From Alloscardovia theropitheci (lineage in GTDB: Bacteria; Actinomycetota; Actinomycetes; Actinomycetales; Bifidobacteriaceae), in the NCBI RefSeq assembly GCF_004332295.1, contig NZ_RXLP01000008.1, positions 1 to 64,000 on the forward strand: DNA of 64,000 nt. The letters run 5' to 3'. A program made the position numbers and the translations under genes. Each line of letters starts with the position of its first letter. Within the stretch, counting starts at the first letter, position 1. Shown here one piece after another: positions 19,364 through 27,814 of the stretch. Below the pieces are notes generated by a model, which was not told the DNA's origin, did not search any database, and saw only the letters and a program-made list of their open reading frames with translations.

Positions 19364-19435
19364 ATATAAGCTTCTCGAAGGCTTGGGTAACTGTACCTGT
19401 TTAGACGTTGCGTTATCAGTTATTCTGTGCGCTAT

Positions 19436-19482
19436 TATGAGTTCCGTAGATGTGCCTGTAGCATCATGTCACGGAACTCATA
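19436..19482 (+). terminator. large hairpin after the RNA methyltransferase
   Basis: TATGAGTTCCGT at 19436-19447 and ACGGAACTCATA at 19471-19482 are exact complements. The 23-base loop can form an inner GATG-CATC stem. No T tract follows. It probably ends the methyltransferase transcript, though a small structured RNA cannot be excluded. Confidence 0.5.
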
Positions 19483-19741
19483 TGTTAGAGCTAGCTATCA
19501 GCATCTTACTGGCTATAAGATTATCCAATCCACGGTCAACGCATGAGTAGAACTGATTTCCTAACATGAACGCATGGTGATAGGAATATTCATAATCTAT
19601 GAAGCTTCAAGAATAATTCGGGTATAGATTCTCAATACAAAGCCGAGCTATCAATGGAATCACAATCGCCACAAATAGGTATATGATTTGATGATGATGA
19701 AGCCAGATTATATGATAAGTATTTAGTGTGATATCTAAAAT
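19478..19741 (-). pseudogene. possible minus-strand gene relic
   Basis: On the minus strand one frame runs 88 codons with only one internal stop (complement of 19607-19609). It reads like protein, for example LFVAIVIPLIARLCIENLYP, then YHHAFMLGNQFYSCVDRG. No start codon or known family was found. The rest of the 490-base gap to 19855 shows only a hairpin and a promoter. Confidence 0.2.
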
Positions 19742-19785
19742 TCAAGGTGGATCTGTCAGGATAGTTGGTTTTTATAGGTGCATCG

Positions 19786-19814
19786 TTGTAAAGATGTACA
19801 GGTTAACTTATAAA
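19786..19814 (+). promoter_or_regulatory. promoter of the first T7SS-like effector locus
   Basis: TTGTAA at 19786-19791 and TATAAA at 19809-19814 are separated by 17 bases. Transcription would begin near 19821, giving a leader of about 35 bases before the small WXG100-like gene, which has AGGGAAG just upstream of its ATG. Confidence 0.55.
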
Positions 19815-19855
19815 GTTTTAGCTATATAAAAGCTGTCATGTTCTAGGGAAGATTT

Positions 19856-20148
19856 ATGAGCGATTTTGTTGTTAATGATGCCGAATTGAGAAAATTGAAA
19901 ACCGATATTCAATCTGCTAAACAAAATCTTTCAGATATGACAGATATCGATATTAGCGCAGGAAAAATAGAACATCCTGATGTGGAGAAAGCATTGTCAG
20001 ATTTTTTGGACGGCGTTAAACTTCACAAGAAAAACATTACAAAGGGTGTTGAGGTATGGCTACCGCAATTGATAACGCTCTTGATAATACGGATAAAGCA
20101 TATACTGAAATGGCAAGTTCTCTCCAAGGATCAGGTTCGGAAGAATAA
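19856..20148 (+). pseudogene. small ESAT-6/WXG100-like protein, single-base frameshift
   Basis: Translation from ATG 19856 gives MSDFVVNDAELRKLKTDIQ and helical sequence up to codon 66 (KGVE), then leaves the natural frame. The frame one base over continues as GMATAIDNALDNTDKAYTE and ends GSGSEE at TAA 20146-20148. Restoring one G at about 20051-20054 gives a 97-residue helical-hairpin protein. It is a paralogue of the intact 92-residue gene at 31941 (both begin M-x-DFVV and end in GSE-E/K). It stands first in an effector operon, two bases before the next gene. It may be a true mutation, phase variation or a sequencing error. Confidence 0.7.
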
Positions 20149-20150
20149 GT

Positions 20151-20753
20151 ATGAAGAGTGTCCAGTACACGTTAATGATTCCACCACAATGGAATGAGTT
20201 TTCTCTTACTGAGAAAAATATTAGTAAGGTAGCTCGCAAGAGCACAGATAATATTATTAAAGCTATTCCAAGTTTAGAACGTAAGCGAGCTCAACTTCGT
20301 AATTTTTGGCAAGAGCAGCTTTCTCATGCGAAGTCGGTAGGCATCAATCATGTTGCTAGTTATTTTGAACAGGCAGAGGATAACGCGATTATCTTACTTA
20401 TGCAGGTTCAAATTATGCCGTTACCAGTTGTAGATCCAGACGATACGGTATTAGATACTTTGTATGATGCATATAGTCGTCCAGATGAAAATTCTCTCCG
20501 GCTGCCTGATATAGCGATTATAAATCATCCTAATGTTGGTAAGGGAATTAGAAGTATTTCATACCAATTTTTGGATGAGGAGCGGACGATTAGTGATCTC
20601 GAAATGGTTGTGATGAGATCAGTCTTCCCGCTGAACACATGCGTTTTTGCGGTTAATTTTATGACACCGAATGTTGGAGAAATTACGCCACTCATGGAAC
20701 TATTTGAATTAATAGTATCAACACTTCACGTATCGGAAGAAACGGAGGACTGA
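20151..20753 (+). CDS. hypothetical protein of a T7SS-like effector locus
   Basis: A 200-residue soluble protein without signal peptide or membrane helix. The start reads as a short strand and a helix (VQYTLMIPPQWNEFSLTEKN), resembling accessory proteins encoded beside WXG100 genes in actinobacteria; this likeness is from memory. Its position between the small WXG100-like gene and the large effector, with a gap of two bases on both sides, suggests a chaperone or adaptor. No catalytic motif is visible. Confidence 0.5.
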   Translation: MKSVQYTLMIPPQWNEFSLTEKNISKVARKSTDNIIKAIPSLERKRAQLRNFWQEQLSHAKSVGINHVASYFEQAEDNAIILLMQVQIMPLPVVDPDDTVLDTLYDAYSRPDENSLRLPDIAIINHPNVGKGIRSISYQFLDEERTISDLEMVVMRSVFPLNTCVFAVNFMTPNVGEITPLMELFELIVSTLHVSEETED

Positions 20754-20755
20754 AC

Positions 20756-22180
20756 ATGTCACGTCACGATATTTCTGAATGGAATGAAGTTGGCTACTCT
20801 AAGGATCAGGTTCCTGGAGATAGTGAGTCAATTGCAACGCTTTCTGCTAAATTTGCTACTAATGCAAATAGTCTTATTGAGCTTGCTGGACTACTAAAAA
20901 AGGTTAATGGCAGTGCTTCTGATGGTGCAATTTGGACTGGTAAAGGTGCTGAAGAATTTAAGAAGGAATATAAAGATTTTGATACAAAAGTTACTAAGGT
21001 AGCTGACAGTTTTGAGAAAGTAAAGACTCAGCTTAATACGATGGCTGATACTGTGAGCCAATATCAGCCGCTTGCTAATAATGCGTTGGATGAAGCGCTT
21101 GAAGCAAAGAGACGTATGAAAAACTTGGGAAATGAGATGGTGTCTGCGAATGCTACGCTAAATCGAGCTAAACATGATGTACAGGTTGCTAAAAGTCTAC
21201 CGCCGTCTGATAAAAGTGCCCACGATAAGCAGTCGCAGGCATCTTCGGCTTTGAGTAGTGCTCAATCGCAATTAGATATGTTTAAGGCACAGCTAAGCTC
21301 AGCTCGTAATGATTTAGATGACGCAAAGCGACGAATTAATTCTTATCATGACTCATATGACGAGGCAGCACAAAATGTTGCGACTCAGATTCGTGATGCA
21401 CAAAATACGGGTGATTTAAAAACAGGATTTTTTGAAAAATGGTATTACTCGGATGTGTGGAGAGGGATCGTTAAGGTTGCTGAAGTTGTTGGATTTGTGG
21501 CTGGTATTGCTGCAATATGTCTTGGCGGTGGTGGTCTTATCATTGCTGGGATCCTTCTTGCAACGAGTTTGATTTCTTTTGTAGATACCGCAGTTGGATA
21601 TCAAGTTGGTGATAAAGACGGTTGGGATGTTTTATTTAGTGCAGTTGCACTGGGACTTTCAGTAGTTGGTATGAAAGGTGCTGCATCAGAGTTTGAAACA
21701 GGACTAAAAGCTGTGAGATCTAGCGGATCTCCAGTGAAGATGGGGCAAGCGCTGTTGGGACGTTTTGATAAGGCTTCAAGTGTATTTATTGTTGGTACAG
21801 AGGGTGCTTCGCAAACAGTGAAGCATACGGCTACATGGGGTAATTATATTAAAAATAATCTTAAAGGATATGGTGCAAATCTCATCAATCCGTGGTATAT
21901 GAAGACTGAAGTGGATACGCTAACTGGCTTTGTGGGTAAAAGTAAGTTTGTGGGGCGCTCTGAATTTATCAAAGGTGCTGTGGAACATGCTAATGAGTTA
22001 GGTAAAGGTATTCATGGCATGGTAAATGATTTGACAGGTGATAAGAGTGCCAGGGAGTCAGGTATTAGTACGTCTGTTGAATTAGTTAAATCAACGTCAA
22101 GCAACGTATTTGGAGAGATATACGACAAGTTTGTTGATGGTCCAAAGAAAATCGGTGAGCTCATTACAGGAGAGTGGTAA
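20756..22180 (+). CDS. putative T7SS-type effector with LXG/WXG-like N-terminus
   Basis: 474 residues. The N-terminus (WNEVGYSKDQVPGDSESIATLSAKF) resembles the actinobacterial T7SS-signal pattern, followed by a long alpha-helical hairpin with a WTG turn (IWTGKGAEEFKK near residue 61) and coiled coil to about 220. Then come hydrophobic segments (about 235-275 and 295-310) and a C-terminal region of 160 residues with no recognised toxin fold. It shares its N-terminal layout with the protein at 32252. Membrane genes follow directly, consistent with toxin plus immunity. Function is inferred from architecture only. Confidence 0.6.
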   Translation: MSRHDISEWNEVGYSKDQVPGDSESIATLSAKFATNANSLIELAGLLKKVNGSASDGAIWTGKGAEEFKKEYKDFDTKVTKVADSFEKVKTQLNTMADTVSQYQPLANNALDEALEAKRRMKNLGNEMVSANATLNRAKHDVQVAKSLPPSDKSAHDKQSQASSALSSAQSQLDMFKAQLSSARNDLDDAKRRINSYHDSYDEAAQNVATQIRDAQNTGDLKTGFFEKWYYSDVWRGIVKVAEVVGFVAGIAAICLGGGGLIIAGILLATSLISFVDTAVGYQVGDKDGWDVLFSAVALGLSVVGMKGAASEFETGLKAVRSSGSPVKMGQALLGRFDKASSVFIVGTEGASQTVKHTATWGNYIKNNLKGYGANLINPWYMKTEVDTLTGFVGKSKFVGRSEFIKGAVEHANELGKGIHGMVNDLTGDKSARESGISTSVELVKSTSSNVFGEIYDKFVDGPKKIGELITGEW

Positions 22181-22182
22181 AA

Positions 22183-23028
22183 ATGGCTAAGAGTGAGGGT
22201 TGGTATGAGAGAAATCCTTGGGCGAAGGATCGTGCTTCTTTAGATTATGATACGTTTGATGTTAGTTATGTTGATAATCTTTCGTTGATTATGAAAAGTT
22301 TCCTTCCTGCACCGTTGTTTTTAGTGAAGAATAATGAGAAGAAGGTATTTTCTGTAAAAGGCGTGAAACTTAAGGCTCTTGGGTATTTGGTATGGCTAGC
22401 TCTTGCGTTTGTAGTGTCGTATTTCTTTGTTGATTTTGATGTATCCCAGCAGACGGATAGTCAGAAGATGATTTCTTTTATCTTTATCATTCTTATACCT
22501 GTGTGGTTTGCTTTGCCGATGTGGCTGAATGGACACTATACCGTGATAGCGTTTATTTTTTCGCGTTTCTGTGAGTTGGCTTTTCTTGCTACAGTTGGGT
22601 ATCTTGCTGCTAGTGGTGTGACATCTCGTCCTTCAACATTGCCGCTGGTTATTGTTGTGTTTACTGTTTCTGTGTTATGTGTATTGTTTATTGATAGACT
22701 CACTGGAAGTAAGGTTGGTTTGCTTACTAGGACGGTGGGTGTTTTAGGAGTTTCGATTAGTGTTGCTTATTTTCTGAGTAGATTAGCTGTTGATGTTCCT
22801 GTTTTCTCTGTTTTTGCTGGATTGTTCCTAGCTGTGTTTGCGATTCTTTCATTTTATATGGATAGCCGTGTTGCAAAGGTGATAGCTGATTATGGTAATG
22901 TGCATAGTCGTTATGAATGGGCATTTGCTTTTTGCTTGGTCTTCGATGTTGTGCTGTGTGTAGTCGGCTTGGTAAAAGCAACTGGGAAGACATCAAGTGA
23001 TATTTCAAGTTCGAATATTCCGCGTTAA
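22183..23028 (+). CDS. polytopic membrane protein, candidate immunity protein (copy 1)
   Basis: 281 residues. A conserved cytoplasmic start (KSEGWYERNPWAKDR) of about 65 residues precedes about seven membrane helices. GGAGAG at 22170-22175 and ATG 22183 are preferred over the GTG at 22174, which overlaps the effector gene. It is a paralogue of the next gene: both ends are alike (YEW-x-x-AFCLVFDVVLCVVG near the C-terminus), the middle is diverged. Placement behind a membrane-segment effector suggests immunity, but this is unproven. Confidence 0.55.
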   Translation: MAKSEGWYERNPWAKDRASLDYDTFDVSYVDNLSLIMKSFLPAPLFLVKNNEKKVFSVKGVKLKALGYLVWLALAFVVSYFFVDFDVSQQTDSQKMISFIFIILIPVWFALPMWLNGHYTVIAFIFSRFCELAFLATVGYLAASGVTSRPSTLPLVIVVFTVSVLCVLFIDRLTGSKVGLLTRTVGVLGVSISVAYFLSRLAVDVPVFSVFAGLFLAVFAILSFYMDSRVAKVIADYGNVHSRYEWAFAFCLVFDVVLCVVGLVKATGKTSSDISSSNIPR

Positions 23029-23210
23029 TTTCAAACAAATTTATAAAAGGAAGAGTAATTTTAAAACTCTCGATTCATAAAAATACTTTAAACTCAGCAA
23101 TTTGAACGACTTAGGTATGTAACGTTGCAAGAGCGAAGGAACTAGCTATCAGATAGTCGAAAAAGTATCTAAAATTAATATGTGTAAGTGCGCATAATAG
23201 GAGGGGATTG

Positions 23211-24035
23211 ATGAGTATGACTAAGAGTGAGGGTTGGTATGAGAGAAATCCTTGGGCGAAAGATCGTCAGGAGCTTGAGCTTGGTGATTCGTGGAAAAGA
23301 AGTGATTTATCTGTTTTGATGGATCAATTATTGCCTGAGCCATTGTTTAAAGTTCGCAATCAAGGTGAGGTCGCATTTTCTTCTCGTGGTGTGAAGATTA
23401 AAGCATTGGTATATCTTGCTCTTCTGACTATTTCGTTCTTTAGATCGTATTTTTTTGTTGATTTTAATAATATTCCTGACAAGAATGATGCGATAAAAGC
23501 AATGATGATTGTGCCGGTTTTTGTTGCTATCGTTGCTTTTTGCTTCTTATTCTTGGTTGAACATATGTATTCAGTTTGGGGATATGCCGTCTCTCGTATT
23601 TGTGAGATTATATGGGTTGGTGTTTTCGGATATCTCTTTGCGTGGGGTGTTCATGATCGTCCTGAGACTTTGCCTATTGTGATTTCTATTGTGTGTATAT
23701 CCGGGTTATGTATTGTACTTTCTGGGAATTTAGCACGTGCTTTGGGTAATCGTCGTGAGTTATTGCGCATCGTGGGGATAATGCTTTTGGCGTCCACGTT
23801 GGTGTCGTATTTTTTGAGTTTGGTGATAGCTGGGAATCAGATTATTGGTAGTATTGCAGGTTTAGTTGTATCTGGTTTTGCAGTGGTATCTTTTATCATG
23901 GATCTGGCATCGATTGAAGCCTTATCGGGCTCGCGAGAAGTTTATCGTGGATATGAGTGGGTAACAGCATTCTGTTTGGTTTTTGACGTCGTTCTATGTG
24001 TGGTGGGTATGGTAAAGGCGACGAAGAGTAACTAA
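23211..24035 (+). CDS. polytopic membrane protein, candidate immunity protein (copy 2)
   Basis: About 274 residues with the same KSEGWYERNPWAKDR start and about seven helices. AGGAGG at 23199-23204 supports ATG 23211. Bases 23221-23260 are identical to 22187-22226 in the previous gene, while the middle of the two proteins is only weakly similar. A 180-base gap separates the copies. The duplication next to one effector resembles arrays of immunity genes kept against variants of a toxin. Confidence 0.55.
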   Translation: MSMTKSEGWYERNPWAKDRQELELGDSWKRSDLSVLMDQLLPEPLFKVRNQGEVAFSSRGVKIKALVYLALLTISFFRSYFFVDFNNIPDKNDAIKAMMIVPVFVAIVAFCFLFLVEHMYSVWGYAVSRICEIIWVGVFGYLFAWGVHDRPETLPIVISIVCISGLCIVLSGNLARALGNRRELLRIVGIMLLASTLVSYFLSLVIAGNQIIGSIAGLVVSGFAVVSFIMDLASIEALSGSREVYRGYEWVTAFCLVFDVVLCVVGMVKATKSN

Positions 24036-24131
24036 ATAGCTACACATCGTGAAAAGCAGAACTTACTGTTGATAGTTCGATGTCTATTTTTCTACGGATT
24101 TATATCGTTCGGTTATTGTTAAGCATCACAC

Positions 24132-24154
24132 CGGTTTTCATACTATGAAAACCG
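24132..24154 (+). terminator. hairpin after the duplicated membrane genes
   Basis: CGGTTTTCAT and ATGAAAACCG are exact complements around ACT. The site is about 95 bases after the stop of the second membrane gene. TATTGCTGTT follows. It also overlaps the first codons of the adjacent gene relic. Confidence 0.4.
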
Positions 24155-24759
24155 ATATTGCTGTTAAGGGCAGCGTGAAGGACAATCAGAATTTTAAAGG
24201 TTGGTTCGTGATAATTATAAGAGTAAGAATCTCAAGTTGTTGGCTGTGAAATCAACTATGCAGATTGCTGGTAGTACCTGGATGCAAGTGAGCAGTGAAA
24301 GCTATTCGAAGTTGTGTGATGGGGGCTAAGAAAGAAGTGGAGTTTTCCAAAGGAAGTGGGATTAGGCTACGCGTGAGGATATACGCAGTGAACCGATGCC
24401 GGATATTACCACTTCTGATGTGGATTATAATGTGTTTGAGTTTAAGGGTTCGTATTAGCGTTCTGATTTGTCATATATTCTTGATGCTGTTTTACTGGAA
24501 GATTTATATTATCTTGATAGTGCTCATACACCGTTTACGAGTAAAGGGGTGAGGGTAAAACATTATTCTTTAATGCAGTGATGAGTATCGTTTTTTGCTA
24601 CTCGGTACATGTGTGAGTATTAATCCCTATGTACAAACAGATTTAGATAAAAGCATACCCGGAATTGGTATTCTTATTTCTTTAATCATGTTTGGACTAT
24701 ACCTATGTTGGTTTGCGTGTTTATGTAAAGTTGGGTTTTGTTCTGTTACGCGGAAGTGA
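24145..24759 (+). pseudogene. decayed membrane-protein gene
   Basis: Pieces in several frames join into one protein-like reading. From ATG 24145: MKTDIAVKGSVKDNQNFKGW, a shift near 24210, then DNYKSKNLKLLAVKSTMQIAG to a TAA. After two more shifts, EPMPDITTSDVDYNVFEFKG ends at TAG 24456 and continues in frame as RSDLSYILDAVLLEDLYYLD. A one-base insertion at 24579 leads into DEYRFLLLGTCVSINPYVQ and a hydrophobic end at TGA 24757-24759. I do not recognise the family. From 24760 to 25128 I see nothing firm; small frames at 24692 and 24935 lack support. Confidence 0.45.
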
Positions 24760-25128
24760 TTGCTTTGTGACTGACGGAGTGGCTTCTTATTTGCTGTTTT
24801 TTTGTTTAGTGTTTTCTGATGAGTTAACGGCTGCTTCTATTGGTAGGAGGGTTGCTCGGTTTATGGATATCACGTCAGGGTTTAATCAGTGGTGCTATCG
24901 CTGTGATAGATAAAGAATCAAGTGAACACACGATATGAGCTCGATATTTTTGAATCAAGTTAGATACGTAGGTAGTCTATTTTCGTTATCTCATCAATGT
25001 GGATACGGGTGTACTGTCATATTATTGAAAAACTTTATAGCTCGTAGCAGAATTTCGATGAAAGATATGCTTAATAGCGTTGGAAATACAGGTCTTACTG
25101 ATTCGAAATTTAAGTTGTCATAAAATAA

Positions 25129-25156
25129 TTGACAAGTAGAAAAAATCGTGTATAGT
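25129..25156 (+). promoter_or_regulatory. strong promoter of the oxidoreductase-Rrf2 operon
   Basis: TTGACA at 25129-25134 and TATAGT at 25151-25156 are separated by 16 bases. This is one of the best consensus matches in the window. The start site would fall near 25163, next to the operator. Confidence 0.75.
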
Positions 25157-25165
25157 TGTTGGAAG

Positions 25166-25186
25166 TTGTAATAAAAGTTATTACAA
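25166..25186. promoter_or_regulatory. operator palindrome, probably for the Rrf2 repressor
   Basis: TTGTAATAA and TTATTACAA form a perfect 9-3-9 inverted repeat just downstream of the -10 box, at the expected transcription start. A bound dimer would block the promoter. The second gene of the operon is an Rrf2 regulator, so autorepression is the simple reading. Confidence 0.65.
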
Positions 25187-25207
25187 ACTGACAAAGGGGA
25201 TATCATA

Positions 25208-25837
25208 ATGAAGGTAGCAGTAGTAGCAGCAAACGGAAAGTCAGGAAAGCTTATCGTTGAAGAAGCAGTAAATCGTGGTATGGATGTTACTGCAATTGTA
25301 AGAAGTGAGAATAAGACAGTAGCACCTCATTCTATTGCAAAAGATCTCTTTGATTTGACAAGTGAAGATCTCAAGGGTTTTGATGCAGTAGTGGATGCAT
25401 ATGGTAATTGGACTCCTGATGCAATTAACCTCATTCCAGAAGCAACAGTGCATATGGCGGAAATCCTTTCAGATAGTGATACTCGCCTCCTTGTAGTGGG
25501 TGGAGCTGGAAGTCTTTTTGTAGACCCAGAGCATACTAAGACTGTTGTCGATGTGACGCCTTTCCCAGAGGAAGCTTTACCAGTGGTAAATGGTCACGGG
25601 AAAGCTCTCGAAGAGCTTCGTAAGTTCAATAATGTAAAGTGGACGTATGTAAGCCCTGCTGGAGATTTCCGCGCTGAGGGTGAACGCACTGGAGAATATA
25701 TTCTCGGTGGCGATGAATTGGTTCTCAATAGCAAGGGGGAAAGCGTTATTTCTTATGCTGACTATGCTATTGCTGTGGTTGACGAAATTGAAAAGGGTAA
25801 CAACATCAACGAGCGAATCAGCGTTGTAAGCGAATAA
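25208..25837 (+). CDS. NAD(P)-binding oxidoreductase, NmrA/YwnB-like
   Basis: A 209-residue Rossmann-fold protein of the atypical short-chain dehydrogenase type. It starts VAVVAANGKSGKLIVEEAV, a variant of the nucleotide-binding glycine motif, and has LLVVGGAGSLFVDP and the conserved WTYVSPAGDFRAEGERTG near residues 138-156, as in YwnB-like proteins. The substrate is unknown. AAGGGG lies before ATG 25208. It shares an operon with an Rrf2 regulator, as in the ywnB-ywnA pair of Bacillus, which suggests a redox or electrophile stress response. Confidence 0.8.
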   Translation: MKVAVVAANGKSGKLIVEEAVNRGMDVTAIVRSENKTVAPHSIAKDLFDLTSEDLKGFDAVVDAYGNWTPDAINLIPEATVHMAEILSDSDTRLLVVGGAGSLFVDPEHTKTVVDVTPFPEEALPVVNGHGKALEELRKFNNVKWTYVSPAGDFRAEGERTGEYILGGDELVLNSKGESVISYADYAIAVVDEIEKGNNINERISVVSE

Positions 25838-25849
25838 TGCACGAACGGT

Positions 25850-26302
25850 ATGCAAATTACAAGTAGATTTACGGTAGCAATTCATGCTTTGGCATTCATA
25901 GATTTGTTCCAAGATAAGATGCGCGTTACGAGTGCTGTGCTAGCGAGAAGTACTCAGGTTAACCCCGTTATCATACGAACAGTTCTTTCTAAATTGAAAG
26001 AAGCTGGTGTTGTTGATGCGCGCAGGGGAAGCGGAGGCTTTAGACTAGCCAAACCTCTCACAGAGGTAACGTTCTATGACGTCTACGCGGCTACGGACAC
26101 AGTAGATAAGACCGGGCTTTTTCATTTCCATGACAACCCTCATCCTGATTGTGTGGTTGGTGGGAATATTCATGCGGCTCTTGATGGCAGTCTTGTGGCT
26201 GTCCAAAAATCTATGGAAGACGAAATGAAAAAGATCTCGGTGGAAGATATTGTTAATAATCTTCGGCATGAGATACAGATGCGAGGTCAATCTATTTCTT
26301 AG
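25850..26302 (+). CDS. Rrf2 family transcriptional regulator (YwnA-like)
   Basis: A 150-residue winged-helix regulator. It starts QITSRFTVAIHALAFID, and the recognition region is TSAVLARSTQVNPVIIRTVLSKL followed by RRGSGGFRLAK in the wing. Only one Cys (HPDCVVG, near residue 102) lies in the region where IscR-type members have three, so an Fe-S cluster is unlikely; thiol sensing is possible. It follows the oxidoreductase gene by 12 bases and probably binds the palindrome at 25166-25186. Confidence 0.85.
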   Translation: MQITSRFTVAIHALAFIDLFQDKMRVTSAVLARSTQVNPVIIRTVLSKLKEAGVVDARRGSGGFRLAKPLTEVTFYDVYAATDTVDKTGLFHFHDNPHPDCVVGGNIHAALDGSLVAVQKSMEDEMKKISVEDIVNNLRHEIQMRGQSIS

Positions 26303-26326
26303 CTAATCAATGCAAAATCAAATATT

Positions 26327-26361
26327 AACGCCTGTAGTTTTACTGCAGGCGTTTGCTTTTA
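26327..26361 (+). terminator. intrinsic terminator of the oxidoreductase-Rrf2 operon
   Basis: AACGCCTGTAG at 26327-26337 pairs with CTGCAGGCGTT at 26343-26353 (one G-U pair) around a five-base loop, followed by TTGCTTTT. Confidence 0.85.
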
Positions 26362-26545
26362 GTGTATTTATATTTATTCGTGATGATGCGCAGTACGTGT
26401 TTGTATGGACCGAATTTTGGCCGAAAATATGTCCGAGTTCTTCAAGAAAACAATGGAAGCAAAATAGCGAACTCTAAACATGAGTGTTGATATGTGACGT
26501 TTGTAGAGAAGTTACTTTCCGTATCAAAAAATTGATAGAGCGGTG

Positions 26546-26575
26546 AAGCGAGAACACTTACTCGTATTCTCGCTT
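26546..26575 (-). terminator. hairpin at the end of the ankyrin gene
   Basis: AAGCGAGAA and TTCTCGCTT are exact complements separated by 12 bases. The hairpin starts six bases past the minus-strand stop. No U tract follows on that strand, so termination strength is uncertain. Confidence 0.45.
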
Positions 26576-26581
26576 AGATCC

Positions 26582-27646
26582 TTATCTACGATAATTTACC
26601 GATTCTAGTGGATACGGATTCGGGTTCAAGACAACCCAACTGACTGCAAGCTCGCATAAGCGATCTGCTGCAGTAAAGTCAACCTCACCATGAGCAAGGA
26701 TGTGCGAAGCAACGTTTTTCGTCTCTTCCAACTGTTCTTTGGAAAGCGGGGTACCAGTAGCGAAATGATGGGGAAGTGAATTAAGCATATCTCTATAATT
26801 TCGATCCCAATTTGCTCCACCATTTCGTGTAATCTCATCATGAATTCTACCTGCGATACGAATGACTTCTCCCTGGACTGTCTGTGCTACTCCCTGTGAA
26901 GGAACGAGCAAATCCCACAAGTCGTTGTATTGATGCTGCCAAGAATCTTTTTGTATTACGATAGGTGAAACTCCATCATGAATGACACGGTGTGCAACAG
27001 GCTGTACGCCGAAAATATCGTAGAGTTCTGTCAGAGCTTCTTCTGTTTGTGGTAAATTAGCTTTGTTAAAACCATCTTTGTAGAATTCAAATTCCTTTCC
27101 AATTGTCGAAACTCTTTCTGACATAGCAGGCGTAACGGTAGCACCTGCAGAAATTAGCATGTTAGCAATTTTGACCGTAGGGATAATGTGCTGGCCTCGG
27201 CACGATATGAGAGCAAGCGATAAAGGAGTTTGTCCTCGTTGATTCTGTGCATGAACATTCGCGCCTTTTTCAATGAGGAAACGGACTGTTTCAACTCGAA
27301 AATACTCAGCTGCAGCATGAAGTGGTGTATTACCGGATTTATTAGCGAATTGGATATCTGCACCGAGCTCATAGAGTAGCTTAACCGTATCTTTCCCGAA
27401 CGTAGCCTGAGTATATAACGGTGAACAACCATAATAATCAGGTATATTCACATCCAATCCCTGTTCTACAAGCCATGTAACAAGTTCATCGGGAACATTA
27501 CTGTAATGCAAAGCCGTTCTCAAGCTGTATCTACCACTATGGACTGTGAGTTCACATTTATCATAGACTGCTTTGAGAGCTTCAACGTCACCTGATTCGA
27601 TGAGTTCGTCGAAATTTTTAGGTAAAGTAATCCGCTTCTTCGCCAT
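26582..27646 (-). CDS. ankyrin-repeat protein
   Basis: 354 residues. Four to five ankyrin repeats span about residues 35-165, clearest in GNTPLHAAAEYFRVETVRFLIEKG and the next unit GQTPLSLAL. The C-terminal half (about 200-354) is a separate helical domain I do not recognise, with a WDLLVPSQGVAQTVQGE segment. AAGGAGC at 27651-27657 supports the ATG at 27646; a longer frame to 27694 lacks a site. No signal peptide is present, so it is probably cytoplasmic. It stands alone between the Rrf2 operon and an IS element. Confidence 0.75.
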   Translation of the reverse strand: MAKKRITLPKNFDELIESGDVEALKAVYDKCELTVHSGRYSLRTALHYSNVPDELVTWLVEQGLDVNIPDYYGCSPLYTQATFGKDTVKLLYELGADIQFANKSGNTPLHAAAEYFRVETVRFLIEKGANVHAQNQRGQTPLSLALISCRGQHIIPTVKIANMLISAGATVTPAMSERVSTIGKEFEFYKDGFNKANLPQTEEALTELYDIFGVQPVAHRVIHDGVSPIVIQKDSWQHQYNDLWDLLVPSQGVAQTVQGEVIRIAGRIHDEITRNGGANWDRNYRDMLNSLPHHFATGTPLSKEQLEETKNVASHILAHGEVDFTAADRLCELAVSWVVLNPNPYPLESVNYRR

Positions 27647-27814
27647 ATTCGCTCCTTGAATTGCTTGCCTATGGTAGGTACATGCTTTTGACAATGCTGT
27701 TTTTATTTTATAACAGTGAAAAACGTATAACTGGAATGATAATTGAACAAACTTTCAGTTGCATACCGATATAAGTGAAATCTGGAAATTGAGATAACGG
27801 TGGCAAGCGGTTAT

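Noticed and set aside
19856-20197. A continuous 113-residue protein
   Set aside because: After codon 66 the text is unlike the paralogue, and the other frame gives the natural end; treated as a frameshift.
24692-25123. Two small frames of 73 and 62 codons
   Set aside because: No ribosome-binding site, no family likeness, and they lie in decayed DNA.
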